NCBI RefSeq assembly: GCF_000002995.4
Contig: NW_025062477.1
Location: forward strand, 5,986,649 to 6,050,648
Source: Brugia malayi
Taxonomy: Eukaryota; Nematoda; Chromadorea; Rhabditida; Onchocercidae
DNA: 64,000 nt
Direction of reading: 5' to 3'
The notes under the pieces are model-generated. The model did no database searches and was not told the origin of the DNA. It worked only from the letters and a program-made list of their open reading frames with translations. Below are positions 40,313-53,476 of this stretch, in pieces (positions within the stretch are counted from its first letter, which is position 1; each line of letters starts with the position of its first letter). The position numbers and the translations under genes are program-made.

Positions 40313-43300
40313 TGTGCGTATTTTGCGAATCGATTATGCTCATTTGTCCGCCCATTGGCGGAAAATGGTCATTATGAGGAACTGCGACAGAAACTGATAA
40401 AACATTCATCGGCAGAGCATATCAGAGCAGGAAATTTGAATGAAAGTATGCTGATCGTTATAGTTGAAATGGATAATATTTTCAAGAATATGCTTTTTCT
40501 TCAAATTAGTTTTCACTATGTTATGCAGACGAAATGGAAATATTCAGCAACGGTTTTGAGATTTTTAGATACAATGTATTTGGCATCCAACATCCAACAA
40601 CGATGGTATATTTCGTGGAATTCTTATAGGTCAGCCATCAACGATAAATCTTGTAAGTTTTAAACTCTCCGAATCAACATATGAAGATTACGAGCTGTAG
40701 TTATCTTTCCTGAACAATTTATGTGGAAGTAGCTGAGGATAGTATAAGCGATAACTTTTTCTTAAAATTAACACTCACTTAGCTGCTTGCAACATCCGTG
40801 AAAAGGAAAAATTTTTTTTATTTTTGAATGGATTTTCGAAATATAATGCCAAATTTAAAATGAACCACCTTCTGACAAGAAATTTATGATCTCCATGAAC
40901 GATTTAAAAACCGCTGGGATGTATTCTCGGGAGAACTGTAAATAGCTGAAGATTTCAGAAGTGATGACCAAAAAACGATAGTTCGACTCCTTTTTCAGTG
41001 AAAACTTGAAAATCTTTCTAATTACAGTTTTATGGAGTTGATGTTGGTGAAATGAAATTTGTGTATGGACAAGGTATCTTCCAGCTCCCTGCCGATCTTC
41101 AGTCAATCCCGCCACTTTGCTTTTGCGGTATATTACCCAGTTGCACAACAAGCCCTGGTTACGTAAATCTTTCATCAATAAATGAGAACAACATTTATTT
41201 GTGCAGAATATGTAAGTGAATGAAAAACTTCATTGATATAATAAAAAACATTTTGTCCCAGCAAAAAAGGTTAATATGGTTGGTATTTAAATTTTGATTG
41301 ATTTTAATAAAGTGATTAAAAACTTTAAATTAATTCATGCAATTAGTATTATATAAATACCTTTAAACAAAATTATATATATGAAATTTTTCCAGACAAA
41401 ATTCTTCCACCACATTTCTCGGGCTACTTTACTGTAATGTATCCACCAGTTGTGTTCCTCCAGTTGTACAAATTTATCAGTTATCATAACAAATATGATG
41501 AAGTTATTTTCAAACGAGTGAGTTTATTTATTTACCTTACCTAATTTTTTGGTCTTTTAGATTTTCGTTAAATCAGTTTGTTTATGTCAGAAGTCGAGGA
41601 CGATAGTAAGTAATAATGAATATCTTGGTTGTCAGTATGCTGTTCCCAATGCAAATTTAGTCATGAGGGAAAATGGTCTGAGTATTAAAAAGAAAACAAG
41701 TGCTCTTCAAAGACCATGTAGGCTTTATGATGTAAGTTTCTACAAATTTTCTATTTTGATAAATTAATATTCAGCTTATTGCTGTATTGGGCAGTGAAAA
41801 GTATTACCTGTAAAAAGAATGGGTGATGGATATTGTCTTGATTAAATTTGAAATTCTGCTGAAAGGTCTGCATTAGTGGTTGGTTGAGTGATTGATATTT
41901 ACTTCCTTCTTGTTTTCGTAACCTTTTTACCAATTGCGTAGGTGCATTTGTTTTGTCATTCAAAAAAAAAAAAAAAGAACTGCTAGACCTTAAGAAAGAA
42001 GATTTCATGATGTAATAGACAGCGATCAAAATAGCTTATTGTCATGCAAGAAGTTCTATAAACTATATTGCATTTCCATTCGAAGTTATAGTGTAACTGA
42101 TTTCGTTGCAATTGTCGCGGCCTTTTACACTTCATGAGTTAGTGAAATAAACCAAAACAACTTTTCCAATTTTTTGTTTCCGTGATTCTATTGTCAGTTA
42201 TCCTCGGAGATTGATTTAATTTTTGTAGCAGTTTTTTAAAGGAGGCAGTAATGGTACACGCACTGAAGTTGAGATTTTTACTTTTAAACCATACAGCTCA
42301 AATTGCCATCTCAGGTAAGAGCAATTGTGACCGCAAAAATCCACCGTAATGTTTATTGGATGCAGACATCTTGTCTATTTTATATGAGGTGAGGACTAAT
42401 AGTGTACTACTGTATTTATTACATTTAAAGCAATATATCATTATTTTATGGGCAGCATTTTTTGTTTTTAGTTAATTAAATTTATTGCTAGTCATAAAGT
42501 CATAACTGAACAAATGTTTATAAAAAATGTTTTCTTTAAGGAAGGAATATATTGAAAAGAGTAGACCTAAATTCCAAGTTTTGTTAATAATAGATTCTAA
42601 TTTCATTCCAGTCCTCATTATTTTATTGTAAAAAGAAGAAGTAGCCATAATTTCTTTCTTTGTTATGGATTTATTGCAAATCATTTCAGTTCTTTAATTC
42701 TCTCGGACATCTTTTTATAGCCGAATTTTCATTAGAAAAAAAGAACTCAAATTTGATAATTCCAGGAAGTGTTAGATTTTTCTTGATTTAGGAAAAACAT
42801 CTGTAAATCATTAAATTCTAGTGCCGAAGCTTCAACTGCATGATCGCATCTAATATATGGTACTTTTGAAATTAACTTAAGATTCTTTAAATAGAATTTG
42901 GTTGATCCCGGAAAACATTCCAAATACAAATCGGTTAATTCAATGGATATGCATAACGATGGTGTGGTTGGCAAGACCATTTCGAAAGCACAGTCCGTAC
43001 AATCAATTTTCTATTTACCGGTGTGTGTGTCTAACTTTTTTAGGATTATAAAAATTTTCAGCAGTATTTATGCTAATGTGTTGGTTTCATTTTCAACAGA
43101 TTTTTAGAGAACTGATTGTCACTATCTAATGTCTTTTCTTAAAGTATTTGCCTCACATTAATGCATTTTTCTTTTTTCTTTCCTACAGAATAAATGCTTT
43201 TCAAAAATCACTTTAAAATTCAACTCCGTAATTTAGACGACTACGGTTCACGTGGTTATGATTTACCAAGAAAGAAAGCACGCTTCAAAAATCAATGGCT

Positions 43301-43818
43301 AGATAATGCAATTTTCATTGTAGAGCGGTTGTCACCCATTTTCATGAGGAGACCGATACATGTTTGGCATATCTTGTTGATTTTGGTCTACCAATTGTTT
43401 GTAACATCAAAAATTTATATAGCCGTAAAGAGCAGGTTCGTTTTTATACAATTTCATTTGCAGTTGTTGTTTATGTACGAAAAAAAAGAATAGTAATTTT
43501 AAATTAAAGCACAATAATTTCTACATAATTGTCTGATCTACGTAGATATTGGATACCGCATTTCTTGAAAACAGTGTACTTTTAGCCTGCGGTGATACGT
43601 GAGACTTCATCTGCTGCATTCAAGTGTCGTGTGAATCGAGTTTTGAGACAGGGAAGTGCTGAGCGTAAGACACCCAAAGCAAGACATTTTGCATCTTCTA
43701 ACTTAAACGAATGCAATTTTAAATACTTTAAAATAAAATCTGGTTAACTTTGTTGAGAAATTCAGTAATCTCTGGAAATCAATTTAAAATCTTTAGAGGA
43801 GTAAGTGAGTCAATAGCA

Positions 43819-43863
<45 letters not shown>

Positions 43864-46800
43864 CGATTTGCTTCCATTTTTAGTTGCTCAGAGAAGAACT
43901 CTATAATATAAAACTCTCATATTTGCATAACGATTTTTATGTGTGTAACATGTTGCTTGGGATGCAGTATTTATGTGGAAATGAAAGTATTAAAAATTCA
44001 ACAAATGCAAACATAAGCATAAAAGCTTCATCATCAAATGGAGTAAGCAATGAAAGATTTGAAATAAAACGGAATAATCAACAATGGTTTCAACCTCAAT
44101 CGAATAATTTATGCGTAAAGAACAAATCGAATAGGTCGTTGATTTTTATTTCAATTACTGCAGGAGTTATTTCTATAATGATTTGTCAGATGAATGTCTT
44201 GTACATTTCTCAAGAAGTGTTCATTTAAGGAGTGAAGTAACGCTTACTTCAATAGAACTGGATATCCTGAAAATATCCGAAAAAATTGATAATATTACTA
44301 ACGCAAAACTCGCTTCTTTGCATATGGTTAGTTGTAGATTTTTTACGTCTTTACTAGTTTTTAAATTAATCAAGGTAGTATTATGAAAGATAAAATATAG
44401 TCAAGATGATAATGATTGCCTGTACTAAATTAATGCTGGTCATTGTCATGGAACACGTTTCCAATCATATAAATGAATAATTTCAAGTGATGTTCTATCT
44501 AAATCCTTTCATTTGCATTCCCATTTTTAAATATAGTAGGATTACACGCAACGCTTTTCTACTAATGGATGATCAAAGCTAACGATGCCTGCGAAATTTT
44601 TTAGGCTATAAAAAAATGTGGCCATTGTGGCAGAATGTCTTCATTGCATCAGTGTTGTCAGAATAGTCAGAATCCTTCAACGCCAATGATTGAATCCATC
44701 CAAATACAACAGTTCCAGTATTTTTAGTCCATTAAATTAATTGTTCTATCGATTTTAACGACAATTAAAATAGAGTCTTTCAGATTTGCTGGACCATCGA
44801 GTGGTTCAGGAATTCCAGAATCTAGCTACAACTTGCACGGAGGAGTGGAAACAATAACGGTTTCTCTTTTAAAGGAATTTTTCTTCATGTTTTATTCTAT
44901 AATGAATGAAACACTTTCTCATTTTAGTGATAAGGGGATCCTCTGTTTTATTTTCCCCTACGAATCAAAATGTAATAAGTTATAGTGAAATTGTCAGTTC
45001 AACAAGTGGAGTATTAGAAATTGGAGTATTAATGACACGTAAGGATTTAATTTTAAAGGGAATACGTCAAAATGGAATTAGCACAATTAGAAATCGAAAT
45101 AACTTGAGGAAGTTTAGAGCACATCGTATTATGGGAAGCAGTCAACTTCCTTTGGGTATGTGTTTTTGATTTATATGCCTTGCTTTTAGTGAATAAAACA
45201 ATATGATTGCTTTGTTTGAATGAAACTAGATAGTATAATTACTATGATAACGATACTTGATTACACTGAAGAAAATTAGAATTATAGAGCTGTTCTGCGG
45301 CAGTCAAGAAATTTGCAAAGTATAAAGCGACTTTGTTCAGATCGGTGTGCAAAGTCAAGAAATATAATTTCTTCTCTAATATCAGTAATTACCTGTTGCC
45401 GTGCCGCCGCAGTACCCTTTTGGCCATGAAAATCGAAATAGAGGTAAGTAAAATAATTTCACCACAAAGATGAGACGGTAGATTAGCTTTTCTGGATAAT
45501 TCTCAGTAATATTAAGGCCTGTGGGCCCCGGGAGAGTAGTAATGATCTCTTTTTATCATACTTGAAAGTGTTAAAGGACACACCTGAGACTTTAAAAGTT
45601 AACCTAGTGCTGTAATACCATCAAATTTACTTCAGAGTATGCTGGACGTACTCAAAACCAATATGACAAGTTTGGATACAAACAGTTAAATGGTAATAAG
45701 TTAAAAATAAAAAGGACCAATTTTCATATGCAAATGGGCAAATGTCCATCGAAAAACAGTGCCAACATGGTTATGAAATACCAACATGATGAGTATCGCG
45801 AAGATGGTCCATTCACAAATAAGGTTTCTAGATTTTACCAGTCCATAATTTTATAGTTTAAAGAAGAACTGTATATTATAATATAGTAACTCTCATTTTA
45901 TATTTCTTTTCATTGTTCTGTGCATTTCGAAGAAGTGAAACGAGAGAGAGAGAGATTAGTTTCTTTACGATAGCTATAATTATTAAATTAATAGAATTAA
46001 AGTAAGTGAAGTGTTTTTTTTTTATAATTCATCAGAAACAATGCTTTCTGTGCATTACTTTTGTTTTATTTATATGTTGTACACATAATTTTCAGAAAAT
46101 TTCGAGAACCTTTTATGTACGGAAACTCCGCAACCGTGAAGGTAAATTGTTGTATACTTCCGATGAATCATCAGCAGACGAAATTTCCTACGATGAGGCA
46201 AGATGCTCGCTTATCACAATGGGATAATGGTGATGAAGATGTTTTTGTTGTTGAGGACAAAATTAATTTACACTCATATTTTAAGTAATAGGGGAACTCT
46301 AGACTCCAAAACTACTAGATATTTTTGTAGACAAGTATTTACAGACCAGTGTCACTGCTAATTTATTAGAAAAGAAGATTGCTTTGGACATGAATGAACC
46401 AGTAACCTCTTTTATACGGTTGAGAAAACATGCTCCAATTTATCAGGTTTTACCGTTTCTTTTGCACTTTTTGTTGGATTACTCATAGCCTTGAAAACAA
46501 CTGACAGTCATTTTTTCCTTCAGTTTACCTCACGATCTTCATTATAAAATAAAACATTGAAACTTTTGGCACACTCATTCCAGGCTTTCTTTGAGTATGT
46601 GAAAGTGAGTGAGGTGATGAAGTATTAGTGAAAAGAAGTGATGATGATCATGACAATGAGAACTGGCCATTGTTCTTCGTACAGATTCAGCGTGATGATT
46701 TGCTTGATGTTTTGGAAGAACAACTTGATTCACTGCAACCAACTTCTTTAATTAGTGAAGAAGAATTGGTAATTGGTTCATAGTGTATTAATTTTAGAAG

Positions 46801-48173
46801 ATTTAATTAGGTTTTTTAGGTTTTGTTAGATCCATTGCTAACAACTTTCCTATAAGTGCTATTTTCTTCATGATAATGCTCGAAAATGGTGACTTACCAC
46901 TTTTAATGACTTGCATAGGTTGGGGACACTAAGTAGATGAATTCGTGAGAAATAAAAATAGTTGCAATTTCGGTCATGATGTTTGCTTCTATTCTATTTT
47001 TATTTTGGAAATCCAATTTATTTTGACGACACCATGATATCCAAATGTAAAATTGTTGTTTCGCTAATTAGTTCATTTTACGTGACATGCTGAAGGATGT
47101 GAAATTAGATATTATCAAGAGATATTCTGAACTGCATATAACAACTGGTCCTGTATATGAAGTGTCCCGCATTTTTCAGCAAGTGGGTACCTTATGTGTA
47201 TCATTTTGTCGTACATTTGATTCAATGTTTCGAGCAGTCATAACAAACATAAACAATATTGGCATTGAAGTTCATTATGTTGTTTATGGCAATTATGAAA
47301 CAGTGAACAGAGACGATCTAATGTCGATTAGTAATCTGGTAGATATTTCAGATATTTTTAGTAGTTTACTTTGTAATCCATTCGTGTAAGTAACTAACAA
47401 ATGCTGATCGACAACTTTTTGTTGGAAAACTTTGGAATATCACTGTTGGAGTATGTCTGACTTATAGTCACACCGCTGTAGGTTGTAATGCATTGACTAC
47501 AAGTTATGATTTCCAGAACTTATTGTTTATATACTTACACTATATAATAATAATATTAAAACTTTTTATCGATCTAGGGAAACTATTACTAAGATTTGTA
47601 CTCATTTTAGTCTGATGTCGCTCGTACCTATCCAGGAATGGCAATCCCTTGCATGCTTTTCAATTCGCTTGTCTCATCAACTGTTTCGAATTCTGCGGAA
47701 ACTAAAGACGAATTTATAACAAATTTGAAGGATGCCGTTTCATGTGAACACCATTCATTCCGAATTCGAATACTGAAAATTCGTGAAGATAGAATCTGCA
47801 TCGTTGAATATATTTCATCGTAAGCATGCTTTATTTATGAATATACTTTCAATCAAATCTATTTCTCTCACAAATTGCCAATTATTTTGGTTAAAAATTT
47901 GTGTGCATGTTTTCAAAACTCAATATTTGTTTAATTTGGTAATATGACAAAGAGTTTGGTTAATTTGCTGTGCAGTTCTTTTTAAATGTCTTTATTCTTT
48001 CTGCAAGTTCGAATACAATTATGTTGCTTTCGAGTCACATCGATTTTTTATGTGATCCAGTAATTTAACTATTGAGTAATCTAATAAAGTTTTAGCATTT
48101 TTATTTTTACTTTTGCAGAGCATGCTGTGGATTAAAAACTGTCTTACTGTTATCTTTCGTTTTTATGTTTTAA
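40313..48173 (+). CDS. Multi-Tudor-domain protein, incomplete exon model
   Basis: At least three Tudor or extended-Tudor segments are readable. (1) Exon 41028-41162 carries the end of a Tudor domain (FYGVDVGEMK, then LPADLQSIPPLCFCGIL). (2) Exon 43324-43435 has AVVTHFHEE, AYLVDFGLPI and IKNLYSRKEQ, continuing in phase into 43884-44132 and 44164-44327. (3) Exons ending at 46768, then 47072-47338, 47611-47819 and 48119-48173 form an extended Tudor: FFVQIQRDD, VGTLCVSF, FRAVITNI, VVYGNYETVNRDDL, YPGMAIPCML, and a stop at 48171-48173. Other likely exons are 41396-41515, 41575-41731, 42230-42313, 44604-44712, 44787-44869, 44929-45156 and 46096-46141. The first likely exon starts near 40313, but no initiator ATG is certain. 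Tudor domains bind methyl-arginine or methyl-lysine; multi-Tudor proteins usually act in germ granules (TDRD/RNF17 type). Several junctions do not close in phase, so missed micro-exons, fast divergence or decay are all possible. Confidence 0.6.
43822..43859. repeat. (TA)n microsatellite in an intron of the Tudor gene
   Basis: About 19 TA units, directly 5' of the exon that begins at 43884. Only a short T-rich tract separates it from that exon's acceptor. Confidence 0.95.
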
Positions 48174-49179
48174 ACTGTTCGTTGGTATGGTTTATAATTT
48201 CACTGTAATCTGAGACCTTATTTACTTTAATTTAAATTTAAAAAATTTTAATTTTAATTTAAAAAAAAAATAAAATTATTTAACATCTTGACTTAACACA
48301 CTAACAGTTATCTTCAGGACAGGAGAGCTTTGTTTCATCATTCATTTTCTTAGAAGGTTTGAGATTGTGGTGCGAATTTGCCCGAAACTGAGGTAGAGGT
48401 TCCCCCATCTTTTCTCTATATCTGCGAGGTTTTCTCAATCAAAGAGCGAAAGATAGAATTTGTTATATTCGGTTAGTACGCTTAATGAGACTTTTCGTGA
48501 TAAGAACTTGAATAATGGTTAGTCCATTAGCGAAGGGTGTACCAGCTTTTTTTTTTTTTTCTAGGTTTTTTAATGCCCCGCTTTGTAGCTAATTATGTAG
48601 CTTGTACTTTCATTTTATGCATGTTTGGGAACTTTGCTAAATGATTTATGGATCATTTCGAACTAATAAAACAAAACGATAATTCTGTGAGAAATAATTC
48701 AAATCTCTGAAAAAGCGATATTTGCACACGAATTTAAAGATACAACATCAGTAAGAACTATACAAAAATATTGAGGACAACAATTTTTGGTCGAGTTTAT
48801 TATTTAAAGCGATTTGATCATGAACAAATCAAATCATAGTTAAAATCTTCCACGCCACCTGTAACCTGTCCCAATTCTAATTTACATGATTTAAGAAATG
48901 CATTTAAAAATAATGTAAAAATTACATACAGGCATTAGAATGAAGGTATATTCGGGATAGAAATGCATTTTTGTTGCAGGTTTTTGGGATTTTTCATTTG
49001 AATTGCAAGAATAAAATAAGTGAAAAAATCGAAATTCGGAAGATTTAAAATAAAAATCACATTCCAAATGCTTCAGCATAATTTAGAACAACAAGGAAGA
49101 ATACAAAATAAGATATGACCTGTTTTTTTCTTTTTTTTTGCGTAAGCACACTGAGTTTAAATAGTTGCCCATTTTCGGA
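48174..49179. other. Convergent spacer between the Tudor gene and TNFAIP8
   Basis: About 1 kb of AT-rich sequence between two facing stop codons. No coding evidence is seen. It should hold the two 3' UTRs. Confidence 0.5.
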
Positions 49180-50709
49180 TTACAATTCTTTCCTGTCAAT
49201 GAGCACTTCAAGATCTGTTATAACTTTTGGAAGAAGCTTCCAATGTTGACCATCTGCTCGAAAGAGTGAATCCAATACCGAATTCTTTATAAACGATAAA
49301 TTAAAGTTTAGTAATATCAATTGATTGTTAATAAATTCATCAATTATTTTGATTTAACAGTTAACAAATAAAAATGCTTTATTGATATCATTGATTATAT
49401 CATTTGAAGTAAACACATTTTTACTTATCTATGTAAAGTATATAAAGATTTAAAAATTTACCTTACAAAGATGTTCAAAAATCATATCCAAGCGTTGTTT
49501 GGATTTACCGCTAAGAATTTGTTCCACCAATGGCAGTAATCGACGGTACGTCTCCTTTAGTAATGCATTTAAATATGTATAGTCGTATGAGAATGCCACT
49601 TTACCAAATGAAATAACTGTGAGACAAAGTTGGCGCATTTGTCGTTGGATCTTTGACAGTTGATTTTGTTGTTCTGCGGTAAACTGTTCATTTCGCAGTA
49701 TTACGCCCAATTTGACGATAAGTTTGATAATATTTTTCACCACCTAAAGACAAATTCAATTATTATACAGTTATAACTCATAGTATATTATTACTACCAT
49801 CTTTCATTCATATTCATTATTTCAATATTGTAAATGTTTTAAGTTTATATTTTCTTTGTTAGTCGTTAAATTATTTCGCTGGATTTATCTTTTGTTTTAT
49901 AATTTCGATCAGTTATTCTTAATTAAGAAACATAATGAAAGTATACTTCTTAAAAGATATAATTTTAAATAAATGACTTATCCCATTTCCGTCCCATTTT
50001 AAGCGTATCACTTCAAGCAATCATGATGAAATCTATGAATTAGAATTTATGGAAAGTTGATTATGAAATTAATTAAGCTAAGACCTTTTCAGCAATTATC
50101 TTGTTGTATGCTGTTTTCAAGATTTGATAGAGATAATCAAATAAACGGATAGTAGCATCATCCACAAATAATTTCGCATTATTCCTTGAAATTATTTTGG
50201 AAAGAATCTTCTTTTGAGCGCGTATAGCGATAGTTGCTGAACTAAACTGTTGGTGTTGCAAAGATGATTGTCCAAGACCACCATCACCTGAAGTTTTAAC
50301 TGTGGCCTATCAACTTTCTGGAGACTTTTTTTTTATGAAATTTCAGAATTATTTCTTAAATATTAACATATTTTATTATCATATTATTACAACAAATATC
50401 TATAACGGATTTCATTTTAAATAAAATTGCTGCACAGTCAAAATTGGTGATGAGAAGTATATATTTTAAAATTTTACAAATTGAATTTAATCCAAAAAGA
50501 ATCTATTTTAATTAATTTAAGACTAAATTTTAAATTTGAAATAAAATCGAAATGTTTGCAATCAATTTGTAAAATATCATTTAAAAATTAGTTACAAAAA
50601 TATTACAAATATATAAATGAGAGGGACAAATAATAATAACAATAATATTAGTTGAAAAAAAAAAATTAGCTTAACCTGTTTCATAATGTTTCATAGTATC
50701 AAGATCCAT
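49180..50709 (-). CDS. tnfaip8: TNFAIP8 / TIPE family protein
   Basis: Four exons join in phase: 50709-50676, 50287-50085, 49743-49462 and 49284-49180, giving 207 residues (human TNFAIP8 about 198). The start is the ATG in a small first exon (MDLDTMKHYE). The protein follows the family from end to end: AQKKILSKI, KLFVDDATIRLFDYLY, VVKNIIKLIVKLGVILRN, QMRQLCLTVISFGKV (family KVHQLAMTVVSFHQV), LLPLVEQILSGKS and FEHLCK, then a shorter C-terminal helix region. TIPE proteins are six-helix bundles with a central hydrophobic cavity that holds phosphoinositide or other lipid tails. They act in cytosolic lipid signalling, apoptosis and immune homeostasis in mammals. Its function in a nematode is not inferable here. 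Part of exon 2 has been copied into the EXOC7 intron at 35346-35437. Confidence 0.92.
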
Positions 50710-50811
50710 AAACTAATCGATCCAGTAATAATCAATTAGTTTTTTCTGAAAATCTAAACTGAAAATTACTTGTAAAAATTGAAGTAGAAAAGTTTGCAAC
50801 AATAACAATAT

Positions 50812-50834
50812 CAACAACAACAACAACAACAACA
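50812..50834. repeat. (CAA)n microsatellite
   Basis: About seven units of CAA upstream of the TNFAIP8 start. Confidence 0.9.
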
Positions 50835-50994
50835 GTAAGAAGAAGAGAAAGAGGAAGAACATTAAATAATATTTAGTTTACCAATCAGAAATGAAACAGT
50901 ACCCATCTTCCTGTCAACTCTTTGCATGTCAAAATCAGATCGTTGCTGCAAACAATGATCATTTCAAAGGGCTAATCAAAGAGGACAAAAACGA

Positions 50995-51022
50995 AGGAAA
51001 GGAAAGGAAAGGAAAGGAAAAG
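50995..51022. repeat. (GGAAA)n pentanucleotide repeat
   Basis: Five to six units of GGAAA in a purine-rich stretch. Confidence 0.9.
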
Positions 51023-51366
51023 AAACGTTTTTCAAATGGTATTGAAAGCGCGCGCTCACATTCAATGAATCAAATAAACAATCGGTGAAAAAGAGAAAAG
51101 AAAGGCAAAAATGTTAGTTGGAAATAATGAACAGATCATCCATCGCTTTTATCATTGATATTTTCTACTATTTTCCTCTAATACTTGCCCGACTTACCCG
51201 ATACATTCATTTACCCGTTACATCGACTTACCCAATATATCTCTTCTTGTCACAATGTATCATCGTCTCTCTTAGCTTAATATTATTATCATCGATGTAT
51301 AATTAATACATTAAATTTTTAAACAATGAAGAAGCTATCATAATTAATCGTTAATACTGATAAAGT

Positions 51367-51392
51367 GAGAGAGAGAGAAAGAGAGAGAGAGA
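51367..51392. repeat. (GA)n microsatellite
   Basis: GA-rich tract with one AAA interruption. A matching CT-rich tract lies at about 51465-51487, so the two could pair. Confidence 0.85.
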
Positions 51393-51784
51393 GGGGAAAA
51401 AAAAGAAAGAAAAAATAAGAAGCCTGTAATCACTTTTTTTGTTTGATTGCAGGTTTTTTCTTTTCTTCTCTCATTCTCTCTCTCTCAATAATTTAAATAT
51501 GCCAGTATTTTCTTTTTCGAAAGGTTTTTTTCTTTTTTGGATAGATACCAAAAGACTTTGTGATTGCTTCCAGTATTTGAATGATATTAGATTTTTATGG
51601 ATGACATTAGCGCTTCGCAGAATATTCCTTATTTGTTGAAAGTGTAAAAAATGATATTTTGGAGTAAGAAAATTAAAGAAATTTGTTGAATTGTGAAGAA
51701 ATTTAAATATTATTTATATTTGTTTATCTTTTAAAGTCAAAAAAAAAAAACAAATAATTAATGAATGATGAAAAAAAAATTTTA

Positions 51785-51851
51785 GTGAAAACTTTTCCAA
51801 TATTTTCAAAAAAGAATATAAGAACATACAAATTTAGTATTTATCTTTTAC
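51785..51851 (+). repeat. 67-base direct repeat, copy 1
   Basis: Nearly identical to 51980-52046; one mismatch is seen (AATTTAG against AATGTAG). The copies are 195 bases apart start to start, in non-coding AT-rich DNA. Confidence 0.9.
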
Positions 51852-51979
51852 AAATATTAAACTAAGAGATAAGTTTTTTCCTTTTTTCTGCAATCTATTG
51901 TTTTTTTTTTTTTAACTTTGAAATTTTTTTGAAAATTTTGAAGTTTTTAATAATTTTTGGAATAAATGAAAAATCATTG

Positions 51980-52046
51980 GTGAAAACTTTTCCAATATTT
52001 TCAAAAAAGAATATAAGAACATACAAATGTAGTATTTATCTTTTAC
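51980..52046 (+). repeat. 67-base direct repeat, copy 2
   Basis: Second copy of the direct repeat. The interval between the copies is mainly T- and A-rich and is not itself repeated. Confidence 0.9.
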
Positions 52047-53439
52047 TTATTTATTTATTTGTTTCTTATTATTTATTGGTAAATTAATTAAATTCAAATG
52101 GAATTAATAGAGGAGTGAGTGTATTTTAGTGGAACCAAACTAGAAATTTGACGTAAAGATAAATGATATGAAACGTTTCAGATTATCATACATATATATT
52201 TATATCCTTCATTTCACTGTTTACTCTTTAAATATTTATTATGAAATGATAGAAACAAATAATATCTCTTTCCTAAAATATTTATCAAATTAATGACAAA
52301 GAAGCTTTTTGGAAAATTTATAGTATGATTAAATGAAAATACTTTTGTCTATCTTTTTATCTTATTATTTTTTTCATATTTGCACTAAATAAAAATTTGA
52401 GAAAAGACAAGCTGGTAGTTTTCGTTACATCAAATAAGAAATTAGTTAAAATATCATAACACCATTTATATTAAATGCAAAAATTGTTAAAATTCCTAGC
52501 TACATTATCTCAATATTATTTCAAAACAAAAAAAAAAGCGAACAGAAATTGGAATGGAACCTTTCATATTTTATATAATTATATTTTATAACCAAACTAC
52601 CAGAAGAATAATTAATTGCTCAAATGAGTAAGCGTAAACATTTGCATTATCAAAAAAAAAAACTCTCAAAAGGTCTTTAATTAGAAATGAATGATAAGTT
52701 TTCTCATTTTCTTGTTTCAAAAAAAAAATATTTGAAATTTTTTCTTCGTCATTTATTTTTTTTCCATCTTTACCAAATTTTCAAACATTCCATTTTTGTA
52801 ATTTCAAAACGAAAAAGAAAAAAGAACAAAATTTAGTATCAATAAGAAAAAGATGAAATAATATAAAAAAAAAAAAAAAAGAATTCAATTTAAACTGTAT
52901 TTTTGTTTTTTTGAGGTGACAAAAAAAAAAATTAATTATAATTAGTAGGAATAAATTTGATATTAAAATGAAATGGCGGAAGAAAAAAAATGTCCAAAAT
53001 GGACAACCATAATCATTGATTGCTATCACATCATCAGGTGTGCAATTATATCTCGTACCGCTATTCAACATTGTGGGAATAATTGTGAGGGAGAGAGGGA
53101 GAGAGAGAGAGAGGGAAAGGGAAAGAGAAAAAAAGTCGGCTTCTTTCCATATTGTTAAAAACACAATTGACAAAATTTCTTTTTTTTGACCTTAACTGTG
53201 AGAAATAAATATCTTTTTTACTTTTTTTGAATACCTTAAAAACATATAGGAAAAATGAAAAAATGAGGAAAAAAAAATTTTTGCAATTGTACTGAGAACG
53301 AAGCACAATGTAATAATAATATAAGCAATTAAACTGGCGCAAAATGGCATTTATTTATAGATATATCTATCACTGTACAGTAATTTCAAGGTCATCAATA
53401 GTGAATTGCTAAATTTTAAGATTAAATTTAATTTATAGA

Positions 53440-53441
<2 letters not shown>

Positions 53442-53474
<33 letters not shown>
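53442..53474. repeat. (TA)n microsatellite
   Basis: About 16 uninterrupted TA units. Confidence 0.95.

Positions 53475-53476
<2 letters not shown>

Noticed and set aside
40188..40409. Minus-strand open frame beginning MNVLSVSVAV
   Set aside because: It overlaps the likely first Tudor-gene exon on the plus strand, has no family resemblance and no splice-linked partner; kept only as an alternative.
43194..43493. Plus-strand 99-residue open frame over the second Tudor exon
   Set aside because: It is in the wrong frame: the Tudor motif (AYLVDFGLP) is in another frame, starting after the acceptor at 43323.
52781..53342. Long low-complexity open frames on both strands
   Set aside because: Ser-Leu and Arg-Glu runs come from a GA/CT repeat and poly-Phe/Lys from A/T runs; no splice chain or family match.
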